From Cacajao melanocephalus (taxonomy: Eukaryota > Chordata > Mammalia > Primates > Pitheciidae), in NCBI GenBank assembly GCA_963573385.1, contig CAUYLG010033190.1, positions 186,001-250,000 of the forward strand: a stretch of DNA of 64,000 bases, given 5' to 3'. A model generated the notes under the pieces. The model did not search any database. It saw only the letters and a list, made by a program, of their open reading frames with translations, and was not told the DNA's origin. This document shows positions 25,966 to 38,683 of this stretch, piece by piece. Numbering within the stretch: position 1 is the first letter of the stretch; the number at the start of each line of letters is the position of its first letter. The position numbers and the translations under genes are program-made.

Positions 25966-28854
25966 TGGGCTTATAATTTAACATCATGTGGTATATTTCT
26001 AAAAATACAACAGAGAATGGATTCTACTTTTACATTGATATTTCAGGATACATTTTTTTCCTGACATCTTGGTTAACCTTTTTATTACTACATCTAGTGA
26101 AGATTCTCAGGGGTCTTAATTTGCATCACCATCAGTGTCATTATTTTAATAATGTCACCATTTTATACTGTTTAAAATTATAGATACATATTTTCTCTAA
26201 TCCATCTAGAAAAAAATTCCATCTGATATTTTCAGGAGAATCCATAAGAACTAAGGGAAAGAGGGTGAGAGAGAGTAAATGTCACCGTGGGGTAGAAGCA
26301 GCATGCTGTCTCATCATTTTCATGGCACTCTCAAATCTAATTTGTGATGACAAGTTGGAGTCTTTGCATCCAAATTGTTTGACCTTTGTGCAGTGGCTCC
26401 CATTATCAACTGGGGAACGAGCACAATCTTTACCTAGTTACTCCTGAGGGTGTTCTCTTTCCATCACATAATTTCATGCTGTTTATCTGTGAGAAAATGC
26501 CTGAGGAGTTTCACACAGTAAAGCATCTTATCTGGAACCCTTAGGATCAGATGTAGACCAAGCAAATGTCAAGTTCACAGAGAACACCTGTGTCTTCAGA
26601 ACATTAAAAGGCACCATTAGAGTTTGTTTCCCTTCACTTAACATGCCCATTTTGGGCATAAGTTAGGGCTGAATAATGTTGTCATAACAAATACTGCTAG
26701 AATGATTGCTGTACTTGTTACATTATTAAAAAAAAAAAAAAGATGAATAGGTGTGGAGTGTCGCTAACTCTCCTCTTGACCAGCACATGGAGAGGACAGG
26801 ACAGGGTGACATTCCCGAGGAACTACCATCCCTTAGACAGCTAGTATGCTTTATGACAGATTGGTGGGTTGGCTATCTCCAGAGCTTCTAGGAAACAGAA
26901 ATTCAGATTGAGGCCATAGGTGTTCAGATTAATTTGTAGTGGTCTTTGAAAAATTATATAACATAGCAATCAATAATTATCTTTTAAACAAAGCAGCACT
27001 GATTTCTGAAGCAGTGGGCTAAGCAGGTAGTGGGCTAAACAATCTACTTGCTTGTTAAATTTGGCAGGTATAGTTTTGGAATGGTTCTTCATCCTGACTT
27101 ACTTAACTGTTTACATGATTACTGGTTTTCTCTCATGATTTTTAATTTTTCTGGTCCCTTTACTAATTTTCACCTCTAACCTATAGATATTGGTTCTTTA
27201 TGATGCTGAGCTAGTTATCTAAAAATTATTTTTTAAACAAAACAATATAATGTATTAACAACTCTCCTAATATTATGCATAATTTAAAAATTAATAAAGA
27301 AGCATAATTTTCAAATTATTATATACTTGGATTAATTGACAGCATATACTTCATTTGAAGTTCTGAACATTCGAATGTACTTGTAAGAGCTTTTGTAATA
27401 CTAGGCTTTATTTGCTGCACAGGGAGGTGTTTGTCTCCAGAAAAACTTCTTAGAATAAATAACTTATTTTAGCATTTATGTTAACTGGAAATATAATTTC
27501 ATAAGGTACAATATTCAGGATTTCTAACAGCTGCTACACTTCCATACATCTGCTACACTTGGTATAACCTGTAATCTTCCTCGAGTTACAATTTGTGAAG
27601 TTGTAATTTTGGTTACAATGTTAAGTATGGTAACAGTATAGCTTATGGTTTCGTAATAACCCTCAGTGTGAGGCATTTGTTCATATATTATTATAGAGCA
27701 AATGACAGGTAGAAACGCTACAGAAATAAAGGAGAACATATCAGCTGATATAGCAACCTCTTAAGCCTTTTCTAACCAGAATTTTTCACTCTTTGGATTC
27801 CAATTCTTAATTATGCCTGAAAAATTAATATCTATTGTGAATCTTCCCAAAAGACTATTTTTATGTGTGCTGTAAGTTATCTGGATTTTATAGGTAATTT
27901 GTTCCTTTCTTCTAAATTTGTGTGTATTGTTATAATATATAAAGACATATATTGATGTTTTCATTTTATGCATTTACTTTTAAAGATTTTAAGTAAACAA
28001 TGTAAAAAGAGACATTTAAAAAGTATCTCATATTGAAATCCTGGTTTTGCCAATAATCTGCCTAATGATTTTGGATAATTAACCCTGTTAACTGTTTCAC
28101 CTTAGGAAACAATAGGAAAATTTTGTAAGAAGTTCTAGGTTGACAAGTACTTGGATGAAAGACTGGATAACAAAAGTATACTAGCTGCTATTATCACACT
28201 TAATGTGTTCTTTAAAGCACTGAGCTTCCACTTATTTTATAATATATTGAATTCTCCATGATATCAGAATGTATATCAATCTCATTTTCATGAATGAGTC
28301 ATCCTTTTCCTGAGCTCACACAGTAGCCTAGGATTTTCTAATTACTGGACATATATTTTCATCTTCTTATAATATATATATATTTATTTCTTTGAAGCAC
28401 TGCTATTTCTTGCTCTCAGAAATGTGCTATATGTCAAGTAATATAGTTACTTAAGTAAACTAAAATATTAAAAGCACATTGAAGTGGCTACATTTGAAGG
28501 ACTGAAGGAAATAATTTTACAGAGTATTTTCATTTTAGGAAGATGGATTTTTTTAGGAAGGCTAATCAACAACAACAATAAAATAATACGATATATTTTA
28601 AATTCAGAAGGATTATCTAACTTAATCTGAGATCATCTTTATAAATTTAATAACTTGCTCTGAAATGCTGGCTCTATAATACTCATATAAACAATAGTAT
28701 TAAAGCAAAATGAGTAATCAAATCAAGTTTGCCACTACAGGTAGACACAGTCAACAATATCATTAAACATAAAATCTCTCCTATGGCTTACATGAATTTT
28801 TTTTTTCTGTTTATTGATTTCAGTCCTTTTAATGAACAATTCTTTCGCTGCCCT
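25966..28854. other. Unique AT-rich sequence
   Basis: It contains an A15 run at about 26727-26741 and no assigned repeat. Sequence is very AT-rich around 27.2-27.4 and 28.3-28.4 kb. I see no splice-bounded open frames. Confidence 0.4.
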
Positions 28855-29490
28855 CTGTTTGAATGTTGGTATTCCTGGGTTTCTGTCCTGGACCTTCTTT
28901 TAAATCTATCACCTTCTCTGAGTTTCCATAATATCAACTATCAGCTAATCATAATTAACCAACATGTCTCAAATTGTCCTAAGCTGAACTCACTGACTGT
29001 AACCACCATCCATGTATTTGTTCAAGTTAGAAAATTGGGAGTTATTCTTGATTCCTCCTCCTCTCACACCACCCACACCTATTTAGTCATAAAGTCCTGT
29101 CAATACTCCATTCTAAAAATGAATTGTAACTTTCTACTTAGTTCCTTATTCTGTGCTAGTGTCTTAGTTCAGGTTTTCAAAATTTGTCACAGTTTTCTAA
29201 TTCATCTTCCTGCATCCAGTCATGCTTCATTCAAATCTCTTTTACATGTTAATCTACCTGAAATGTAGATATGATGATCACTCCTCTACCTAAACATCTT
29301 ATATTGTTTCCCTGACCTAAAAGCTAAAGAAAAGACATTTTAATAATTAATACTTATCTCTCCCACTTGTGAGACATTTCTTTGAGGGTTGGGATTATGT
29401 TTTTTTTTCTTTTTTTATATTTTTTTTGATTTCCATTGTTGCCATATAATAACTGCTGTATATGATTTTGCTGAGTAAATGAAAGAAGAG
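28855..29490 (+). repeat. L2 LINE fragment
   Basis: 'gagttattcttgattcctcc tcctctcacacca' (29.04 kb), 'cataaagtcctgtcaatact', 'gatcactcctctacctaaac' and the end 'gctgagtaaatgaaagaa' follow L2 order in sense. The 179-residue open frame over 28729-29268 overlaps this fossil and has no domain. Confidence 0.72.
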
Positions 29491-29639
29491 AAAGGATGGC
29501 ATTAAACAAGACAACTAAATATTTCTAAAGTAGCAATTTTTGCTGATGCTTACTGACATATTACTTTCAAGTAAACATCGTTTAAAAATCACCTATTACT
29601 ATTCGTTAAGATGTGTGAACATCTCTCTACTTGTTTAAT

Positions 29640-30080
29640 GAGTTCAATAAACTTCAAGATCCACACTCAGTCAACCACCTCTCTTCCTCACTCACTTCAC
29701 TACAACCATTTGGTCTCCACGTAGCATCAGAACACGCAAAAGCCTCTGTATTTAATGACTAGATCCCCTGCATGGGGTATTGTTCTCAAATAGATAAATG
29801 AGTCACTCACTTTGGGTTGTTAATCAAACGTCATCTCCTCCTATTTAAAACAACAACCCTTTCCTTCCTCTTTTAGGTATTATATTATGTTTTCTGTTAC
29901 ACAATTTTTATCTAATGTTTTATTGTATATTTTGCTTTTGTCCTACTTTATATTTGTTTCCCAGAGCTAGAATTATATGTGTTTTAAGGGAAGAAACTTT
30001 TGTCTGTGCTCACAGTTGTATCTCTAGAATTGAAAAAAGATAATATTTGTTGCATAAATAGACAAATGAATAAGCACAAC
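29640..30080 (+). repeat. L2 LINE 3' end, second copy
   Basis: 'ctcactcactttgggttgtt ... aacgtcatctcctcctattt', 'gaattatatgtgttttaagg' and 'ttgttgcataaatagacaaa' follow the L2 3' UTR order. It ends separately from the copy just upstream, so the two are either separate insertions or a partial duplication. Confidence 0.65.
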
Positions 30081-30126
30081 GTCTATAATTATTCTTTAAA
30101 AAGTATACTCTTAAAAATAAAACCCT

Positions 30127-30380
30127 GGCCAGGTGCATTGGCTCCCAGTACTTTGGGAGGCCAGGGTGAGTTGATCACTTGAGCTTAGGATTTTGATACC
30201 AGCCTGGGCAACACAGAGACTTTGTCTCTACCAAAAAAATTTTAAAAATCTGGGTATGGTAGAGGATCTCTTGAGCCTAAGAGGTTGAGGTTGCAGTAAG
30301 CCATGGTCATGTCACTGCACTCCAGCCTAGGTAACAGAGAACGACTCTGTCTCAAAATAAGATAAACTAAAATAAAATAA
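30127..30380 (+). mobile_element. Alu SINE, old (J-like), internally deleted
   Basis: Sense Alu from 'ggccaggtgcattggctccc' to an AT-rich A tail. The left monomer has lost 'acgcctgtaatc', and about 45 bp is missing in the right monomer: 'gggtatggtagagga' joins 'tctcttgagcc'. 'gatcacttgagcttaggatt' is J-type. Flanks share 'aaataaaaccc'/'aaaataaaccc'. Confidence 0.93.
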
Positions 30381-31320
30381 ACCCCCAAATTATGCAAAAT
30401 AATTTATAATAGACTACCTTTACTAAGGTCTAATACATCTAATAGAAATAAGGTCATGCCTAAAGAGGTTAGAAGATGCAAATTCAATAGCCATGCTGTT
30501 AATATAATTGCTCTGATTCTATATTCATATTTTCTTTAAGCATTGTTTTTATTAAAAAAAAAAGGCAAGAGAAGTCTAGTTCTAGTTTTCAGTTAGGAGA
30601 AAGTAAAGGCATAACTTTAATTAAAATTCTAATGTTGGCTATTAAATAGGGAATATAGTATAATGTACTGGACAGTTTCTTTGTAAAATGCAGGTGCATG
30701 CTTTAGCTATAGATTTTTTTAAAAGAAAACTTTGATAAAAGCTATAAGAATAACATTAAAGCTCAATACAGTGAGAATATTTCTGTGATGTACTCAGCTG
30801 ATGTGGTTCAGGTGTATCGCCTAATTTCATTGAAAGATTGAATTTTGAGTACTGAGGGAGGTGAACTGATAGTGTATCTAGCATATCTTGGGCCTTTTTT
30901 TTTTTTTCCTTACATTTCTGCTTCTCTTGTCAAAGCTTCTGTTAGGATTTTTGGAATTGTGTGTCAAAAAGTACTCCCAGTTAGAAGTTACGGATTCACA
31001 TTAAAAAAACAAGTAAACTTTCTCCCATATTCTTTTCTTTCTCTCTGATCCCCAACTCCAAAATTAAAAAATAAAAAATGCCAACATCTATAAGAGCAAC
31101 AACCTCAAAAGAACTTAACTTTAAATAAAGCATACAAATATAAAGTCATTCCAAACTCCATAGCTTCAGTTTTGCTCCCTTCTGAATCATTCTCAACATT
31201 ATATTTTGACAACAGCAAAATATGCATATGATAATGTTATATGCAATTCTCAAGAAATCTAGTGACTCGCAGCATATTTTTAAGTCATAGTTTTACTTAC
31301 TTTGACAATATTTAATAGAT
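30381..31320. other. Unique sequence
   Basis: Nothing confident. Short A/T runs at 30553-30563 and 30896-30908 only. Confidence 0.4.
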
Positions 31321-32530
31321 ACTCTGTGCAGAGCACTATGCTGTACATATCTATATATACTTATGGGTAAGGAAATTATACCAGCTATCAGCAAGCAGTA
31401 TGACAGTCTAGCAGAGATAATATGCACAGATAATTCATTACAGGTGAATAAAATAGATGGGACTATGAGGAGCTATCAGCATTCAAAAAATACAGTGAGC
31501 ACTTCTAACTGGTGGCCTCAATAAGGGCTTCTTGAAATTCAAGTGACATCTGAACCAGGCCTTCCAGGAGTTCCTAGTATAGACATACGTGGAGGATATT
31601 TCAGGCAGTAAGAAGGCCAAGAGAAATGGCATTGCCAAGAGATATGTCAACATGATCCATTAGTAAGCAGGGAAATGCAAATCAATATATTTTATTAGAC
31701 TAGAGTGCATCTGAAGCAAATGGTAGGAGGCAAGACTGGTCTGGTGGGTTGGGGGTTAAATCATAAACAGTATTTAATACTACATGAAGGAGATATAATT
31801 ATTACATAGCCACTGGAGAGTCAGTTTTTGTGTCTGAGTAGGAAGGTGGTGATGTGGTTAAATAAGTACATTTGAGAAAGATTGGGTGTAAGGAGAACAG
31901 AACACATGGCCATTCTTTTTTTTTTTTTTTGGAGACAGAGTCTTGTTCTGTCACCAGGTGCCAGGCTGGAGTGCAGTGGCGCGAGCTTGAGTTCACTGTA
32001 ACCTCCGCCTCCCGGGTTCAAGCAATGCTCCTGCCTCAGCCTCCCAAGTAGCTAGGACTACAGGCGTGCACCACCACCACGTCCAGCTAATTTTTGTATT
32101 TTTTAGTAGAGATGGGGTTTCACCATGTTGGCCAGGATGGTCTCGATCTCTTGACCTCGTGATCCGCCTGCCTCAGCCTCCCAAAGTGTTGGTATTACAG
32201 GCGTGAGCCACCGCACCTGGCCAACGCATGGCCATTCTAATGATTTAATTGTAGGTTATTAGTGAAGGCCTGAATTAGGATGATGGCATCGAAGCAGTTG
32301 GAACTAAACATGTTAATGGCAGGTAGGAGGTTGAAATGATGCCTATACCTGGAACAAGAAATGCAGAGCGTAGGACACCAGAGAGCATAGGTGCTGGACA
32401 CTAGAAGATGTGACAGATCATCAGCCGACATAGGGGTATTGCAAGAAGGAATATCAGCTCCTTGAGGGCCACCAGGAGATTTTATTGGATATTGTAACCT
32501 TATCACTTCAAGTGTGAGGCACATAAAAGG
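31321..32530 (-). repeat. L2 LINE, antisense, interrupted by an Alu
   Basis: 'tactctgtgcagagcactatgctg' is the antisense L2 3' end. Downstream come 'gtgacatctgaaccaggcct tccaggag', 'gatatttcaggcagtaagaa' and, after the Alu, 'gaaggcctgaattaggatga tggca', all in L2 reverse order over about 900 bp of L2 sequence. Confidence 0.7.
31901..32238 (-). mobile_element. Alu SINE, Sc/Y-like, with 16-bp TSD
   Basis: Antisense Alu at 31917-32222 inside the L2. TSDs are AACACATGGCCATTCT (31901-31916) and AACGCATGGCCATTCT (32223-32238). The left monomer has 'ggtctcgatctcttgacctcgtg', the form typical of AluSc and AluY. It has local extra bases at 'caccaggtgccaggc' and 'ccaccaccaccacg'. One of the better-preserved copies here. 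Confidence 0.97.
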
Positions 32531-32750
32531 CAGTTGGTTTGTGCTTCATGATTGCTTCGCAAATGGTTACATAGCATAAGCTTCAGTGTGGGTAAAGAAA
32601 ATAATCTTGGTTGTCCTGGACTTGACTTTACAGGTAAAGGATAGTACAGGATGGTAAAGAATAGGGAACGAGTCTGTTGGCACTTGTCAGGTAATTAAAA
32701 GCACTGGTTTGGCTGCAATTCTAACTGTGTGTCAGCTTATTTTTCCTTTT
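32531..32750. other. Spacer between two opposed Alus
   Basis: Unique or unassigned DNA lying in the 0.54-kb gap of an inverted Alu pair. Confidence 0.4.
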
Positions 32751-33096
32751 AAGAAGCGGTATTGGCCAGGTGTGGTGGCTCACGCCTGTAATCTCAGCAC
32801 TTTGGGAGGCTGAGGTGGGTGGATCAGTTGCGGTAAGGAATTTGATTCTAGCCTGGCCGACATGGTGAAACCCTGTCTCTGCTAAAAATACAAAAAATAG
32901 CCAGACGTGGTAGCGCAAGCCTGTAATCCCAGCTATTAGGGAGGCTGAGTGAAACAGAATTGCTTGAACCCGCGAGGCAGGGGTTGCAGTGAGTTGAGAT
33001 CTCACCACTGCATTACAGCCTGGGCGACAGAGTGAGACTCCATCCAAAAAAAAAAAAAAAAAAAAAAGAAAAAACAAACAAAAAAAGAAGCAGCAT
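32751..33096 (+). mobile_element. Alu SINE with near-matching TSD
   Basis: Sense Alu at about 32764-33084 with an A22 tail followed by mixed A/C/G. TSDs are AAGAAGCGGTAT (32751-32762) and AAGAAGCAGCAT (33085-33096). The body is diverged ('gatcagttgcggtaaggaat'), and the right-monomer left edge is short ('aaaaaatagccagacg'). Confidence 0.95.
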
Positions 33097-33120
33097 AGAA
33101 CAAAAGTTACTTACGCAGAT

Positions 33121-33292
33121 TCTAGAAGTGGGCTACTTGGGTTTGAATCTGAGCTCCACCATTTAGGATCTGTCCTGATTGTTCTCTTTAAAATGGGGAT
33201 AATGGTAGTACTAACTTGATAGAGTTGTTGTGAGGATTAAATGAGTTACAATATGTAGTTAGAGCAGTGCTCAGCACAGATTAGGTACTATG
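33121..33292 (+). repeat. MIR SINE fragment
   Basis: 'cttgggtttgaatctgagct', 'aaaatggggataatggtagt', 'gttgtgaggattaaatgagt' and 'gagcagtgctcagcacagat' are all in sense MIR order. The head is missing; the Alu sits immediately upstream. Confidence 0.87.
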
Positions 33293-34565
33293 TGTGTTCT
33301 AAGTAGTAGAAGTGAACTATTTCTACTGCACTCAGCTTTTATTTACATTGTGTATTGGTACAGTATACAGTGGTTTTTGGGTAAATTTCTTCTGACCATA
33401 TATAGATGTATAGAAAATAATCTGATTTGGGCAACTCTTCAAAAATTTCCTCAAAAATTGATAGGAGAGAAACATCAAGATTTGTGTTGCATAACTGTGC
33501 TATGAGTGACAGTGATGAAAGATTTATACAGGTGGAAATGTGGTTAAGACCTAAGACTTAATGCTTTTGAATGCTGGAAAGTACCCTCATGTAACACTTT
33601 GAATGCCTCGGAGAGAAAGCCTTATACAAATAGAAGTTGATTTCAAAATAGCTCAGAATTCAAGAGGACTTGAAGATCATATATTTGAAAGAAATGATCC
33701 CTAAAATTAAAATCAGTCTGTTTCCTTCCATTGATTTTTGTTAAAATAATTATTTTTTTAAAAATGTGAGTTTCCAAAAGCCTCCTAGGAAAAAAATAGC
33801 TATTATCTTTGTTGCTTTAGGCATTGATAAAAGTACTGTAACATAATTCAAGTAAAGGATTTAGTTCAAAGGAATTTCAAAAGCCAGCCATTCTGAATCG
33901 CTTCAAACTCCATAGTGTGCTGAAAATTAAATAGTAAAATGTCATTATGCAGTACCAAAACCTTAGTTGTTTTAATGTACAGGAAAAGCTTATATGTTAG
34001 TAACTGAGAGCCGAGGATTCAGTGTTCTCTGATAGGGGAGCTAATTGAACTGAGAACGCATAATAAAAGGAAAATTGCTTTTGTTGGTTTTACACATTGA
34101 AGACATTTCATTATTTGGCTTCTTTAACATAGGATATTGTATAATGAAGTTAGACGCCTTAAATATGACAGAGATTCAATTTGAATAATGTTCTATTAAT
34201 TGCCTTTGAATTCCACGTGTAAAATTGTAACTGTAGATAAAACATCAGTAACATCTCTCTGATGCTTAATACCTGACAGTCTGTGAGGCAAACATAAAAG
34301 AAATCTGTGGACATGGTTTTTTACTCATTTGTGATATCTTCCCATTAACTATAGCAGGACCTCCACAAATCTCACCCATATTCATTTTTCCTCCTCTTAA
34401 ATTTTGTAACATGAACTTATACGTTAGAAATCAACCCACTAAATATGATTTTATTAAGTGTTGAAATGGGCTGTTGAGGAAAGTAGGCACATTTACTTTT
34501 CTTATGTCAGTTACTTCTGCGTAGGTAACGCTTGTTCAGGAAACAAAAAGTAGAAAAGCAGCGAA
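33293..34565. other. Unique sequence with homeobox-like TAAT words
   Basis: Repeat-free as far as I can see. 33.95-34.23 kb is rich in TAATTG/ATTAAT words in non-simple sequence. No coding frame was recognised. Confidence 0.35.
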
Positions 34566-34760
34566 GCACAGTGTATAACAATGTCAGTTTTGAAGTCAAA
34601 GTACAGGACTTAAATCTTGGCTGAAAACAAGTTGCTAGTTGTGTGTCCATGGGCAAGTTGTATATTTTGTCTAGGCCTCAGGTTCTCACATATGAAATGG
34701 AAACAAACCTTGTGGGAAAAAATGGTGAGGATTTCACAGGCTAAAATATGAAATGTACAT
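34566..34760 (+). repeat. MIR SINE fragment
   Basis: 'gacttaaatcttggctgaaa', 'ttgtgtgtccatgggcaagt', 'ctaggcctcaggttctcaca' and 'gtgaggatttcacaggctaa' keep sense MIR order despite heavy decay. Confidence 0.7.
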
Positions 34761-36090
34761 GACCTTCCTCATTTTACTGGAAAAGAAGGTAGACAAATTA
34801 TGCATGGCTATAAACCATTTTATATAAACACATAGTTTTATTAGAACTTAGAATTGTAGGATTCCAAGATTAAAAAGTAATTGCTAAAGTAATTGTTACT
34901 ATTGGTAAAGACTGGAATTAGAATGTTGTTATTGCACAAGGTAAGTATGTTTTGTGGCCTGATAAAAGAGGGCTGCTCAAAGTGACCTCTGATCGGTCCT
35001 TCTTGCTTTATGATTTTATTATCTTGTGACATTGCAGAACTCTAAGAACAGAGAAGTTCACACTCATTTCTTGGATCTTTAAAACAAGAATTACATTATC
35101 TTTGAGTGGAAACTAAGGTCCTAGTCTTCTCAAAATGTGAATTTCAATTTGCTTATTCTGATAGTTTTGTTACCAGGTTGACTGGCATATTTCAAACCTC
35201 CAACACTTAAGTTCCAATAACTTGACTTTCTGTAAAAGTGCTATTACATTATATCCTCTTAAAGATCCTAAGTAGTCCCTGGCAGTTTTTTTGTGATATT
35301 ACTTAGTAGTGTTTCCTTATTAAATTATCAGTAAAATGATACATTTTCTTGAAAATCTTCGAGGTGAGCTCATGTTAATTCAATACATTAGTGATAAGCC
35401 CAATGAATAGTAGAAAGGTATAACGTAGTCAGGAGTGAAGATAAAGAATGATATTCTTAGATCTCACACTGACTTTTTTCTATCATCTGCAAACCACTTG
35501 ACCTCTTGCTTTTTTTCTGTTACTGAATTTTTTTTTTTAGAAAACATTCTCAATGGATTTTTTATTTTTACTTGAGAAGAATAGAATTATTGAGCATTTA
35601 TATTTAACAAAGAATTGAGCACTAGAATAACCCTTACAATTTTATTGTTAAAATTATTCCATTTAAAAGTGATGAGACTTATTTCTAAAGTTTACTAGAA
35701 ATGGAGAAAGTAAAAAAATCAATAAGGATATGTTTTAATACAATAAAACTTACATACTATGTAGTGGTCCACCTTTAAGGCTATTCTTTTTTTATTTTTT
35801 TTAATTGTACTTTAGGTTCTGAAAAATGTAAACCTGTGAATTTCTATCTCATTTGATGTTGAACAATTTTACTAGGAAAGGACCTAGACAAATGTATTGT
35901 TATATTTAGAGATATATATCAATTTATGTAAATCAGAGGGTTTTACTTATATCTGGAATAATAAAACTTTATTAAGTAAAGGTTACTTTTGAAGTCATCT
36001 AGTTTAAACTCTTTACAAACGTGAAAATAGAAGTAGAGTATGATGGTGTAAAATGTATGTTGAGAGGCTATGTGTGACACAACTAAGTTT
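34761..36090. other. Unique AT-rich sequence with a possible L1 3' tip
   Basis: At 35788-35835 the words 'ttttttttaattgtacttta ggttctgaaaaatgta' resemble the antisense end of an L1 3' UTR, which would be a very short truncated copy. Otherwise nothing is assigned. Confidence 0.35.
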
Positions 36091-36095
36091 TGTAA

Positions 36096-36386
<291 letters not shown>

Positions 36387-37139
36387 TGTATTATTTTATA
36401 TCCTGGATTAAATTATCTCTTCTACCTCAGCTTCATTGTCTCTATGGAGAAATAATAATGGTAATAAACAAATATATCGATCTATATAATATCTTCATAA
36501 AGATATACAAAATTATTCAGATTTTTATTTTCATAAAAATATATAAAATTATTGTGTACAGTATAGAAAATCACTCCTTTGGGGCACTTCAGTATTAGTT
36601 TATGAATATATATATATTTTTATGTGTGGGTGTGAATATATTATATACATATAATATATATATATAGCTCAGGATTAATTCCTTAGTTCACAACAGGGCC
36701 TAAATTTTTACCTGGTGAACTAGTTAAATAGTTCATTAATTTTATAATTGAGAGGATTTTAAAAGTGCTTCAAAAGTTTATAATATAAATTAAATGATAG
36801 AATATGCAGATTATTTTAGAACTCTACTTCAAATGTTTCTTAACTTTAAACATTGTTTAACAGAGCACCATTCTGTAGAGCAGAATGCTTTAAAGTCAAG
36901 CTGCTAAGTATAAAAATGCAATAAATGAATGTCTCACTTCTCTTGTAAACCATCCAACTGGTGCTTTTGCTCAAGCTTATTTGTTATTAATTTAGCTAAA
37001 CATTGAAAAACGATTATTTTGATGATTAAAATACACCTTCTATAGATCATTATAAGATTTTTTAAACAATTTATTTTATTTACCCATCAGGGTGTTTGAA
37101 ATATGGGGCACAAATATCTTAGTGCATTTGTGAGGCATT
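36387..37139. other. AT-rich sequence with a TA-rich low-complexity tract
   Basis: 36602-36665 is TA repeat ('atatatatattttt', 'atattatatacatataatat'), prone to form hairpins. Nothing else recognised. Confidence 0.6.
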
Positions 37140-37365
37140 TGGAATATGTTTGGATAGGTCAATGTTGTACCACAGAACTTTTACTAACCATGGGGCTGTT
37201 CTACATCTATATTGTTTAATACAGTTTCCAGTAGCCACATGTGGCTATTTAGCGTGGTTTCTAGTGTCATTGAGGAACTGTGTTTTTAATTTTAATTAAA
37301 GTTAAATAGGTTCATGAGGTTAGTGGCTACCTTATTGGACATCTCAGGTATTGGTTTTTGATACA
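37140..37365 (+). repeat. DNA-transposon-like repeat with TAGCCACATGTGGCTA
   Basis: 'ctacatctatattgtttaatacag', 'tagccacatgtggcta' and 'gttagtggctaccttattgg acat' correspond to a common mammalian repeat carrying 'gctgtccaatacggtagccactagccacatgtggct'. It is probably a hAT-class non-autonomous element. I do not name the family. Confidence 0.5.
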
Positions 37366-38450
37366 GAATAACAGAGTTAAAAGTTAACTTGTAAAAATAT
37401 CTTTTGCTTTAGGGTTTAGTGGAGCCACACTTAAGTCTTTTCGGAAAATTAAAATTTATTTTTAATGGCAACCAGAAAAAGCCGTCCCAAACCCCTCTTT
37501 TGTAACCTACAGAAGTATTAAATAATCCAATGTTAAAACTCACTCATGACATTCAAAATCTTAAGTGGTGTAGCTTAAATAACATTTGCGTGTGTGTGTA
37601 TACTTGACTCAAGTAGATGAAGACCCACTGGTCATTGGGCTTTTCCTAAGACAGTAATGAAACCAACCCTCAACCATGACCGAATGCTAACTGCTTTAAC
37701 ACTTTCTTTATAGGTCTTTCCCATTTATCGATCAACCTGTTCGGAACCAGCTCCAAAATATCCATGACACTATTTGCTTATAAATTTGCTTAATATCCTC
37801 CAAATGGATTTGGATTTGTTTTAATTGTTTAGTTGAAACCTCTTATTTCAACTGTAAATTCATGTTTTATTTAAGAACACTTAGTACATTAGAGAACCTT
37901 TTCAAAAAGCTTATACTATTTAGCTTATGGAGTAATGGCCTGGGCAGAATCTCAGCTAATAAAAGATGTGATTACACTGAACAGTAGAGAGATATTAAGA
38001 AAGATCAGTGATAAGCAAAGCACACCTTTTGAACTAACAATACTATGCTCGTACATCCACATGTACTCCTGGATTAGTCTAATGTTATAAATGGAAAGCA
38101 TAGAGAAAATACTTAGCAGGGAGTTGCAATATGATTGCTGTGATTTTTTGAGGTACTCTAATTTCCAAGCGTGTGGTAGGATAAAAAGTTGAGTTTTGCC
38201 TTATGCTTGCACCAAAATGTTAAAATGACTCATTAATTTTGATATTTTAATACTAAACTGCTAATAATCTATCCAGGGATTTCCTATTTTCCTGATGAAA
38301 TTACTTGTAGACTGCTTAGGAGGAAACCTCAAAGATGCTAAAATTATTTCACTAGCCTGCTTTCATTTTTCCTAGAAGACCTTAATCCTTTTAGATTTTA
38401 AACATTCTAAATAGTTTGCTAAATATTAAGGGAAAATAAACTCCAAGAAC
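37366..38450. other. Unique sequence
   Basis: No repeat, RNA or exon recognised. Confidence 0.4.
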
Positions 38451-38683
38451 TTAAAAAAAAAAAAAGTAGAAGTAGCTTGTTGTATCAGTTATCTCTGACT
38501 TCTTCTTGGCCTGGAAAATTCTCATTCCACATGCTGTTTGACATCACTCCATTCTATTTTCAAAATGTCTGCTCGATTTGATTGACTACTTGCCTGAAGT
38601 CTTTACTTCCTAGTTTGCCAGCTGCCATCCACTCTCAAGTGCTACCTTCTAGATTAACAAAAAAAAAAAAAAAAAAAAAAAAA
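38451..38683. repeat. Segment between an A13 run and an A25 run, origin unclear
   Basis: A13 at about 38453-38465 and A25 at 38659-38683 bracket 190 bp of C/T-rich sequence with L2-like words ('ggcctggaaaattctcattc'). A retrotransposed fragment is possible but no TSD is evident. Confidence 0.35.

Noticed and set aside
28729..29268. Longest open frame in the window, 179 residues, plus strand
   Set aside because: It lies over a decayed L2 3' region, has no domain or conserved motif, and has low-complexity hydrophobic/serine composition. Chance frame.
32721..33077. 118-residue minus-strand frame
   Set aside because: Antisense Alu translation, with the poly-T read as phenylalanine.
38451..38683. 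A processed pseudogene ending in A25
   Set aside because: No recognisable coding similarity, no TSD and an unclear upstream border. Kept only as an unassigned segment.
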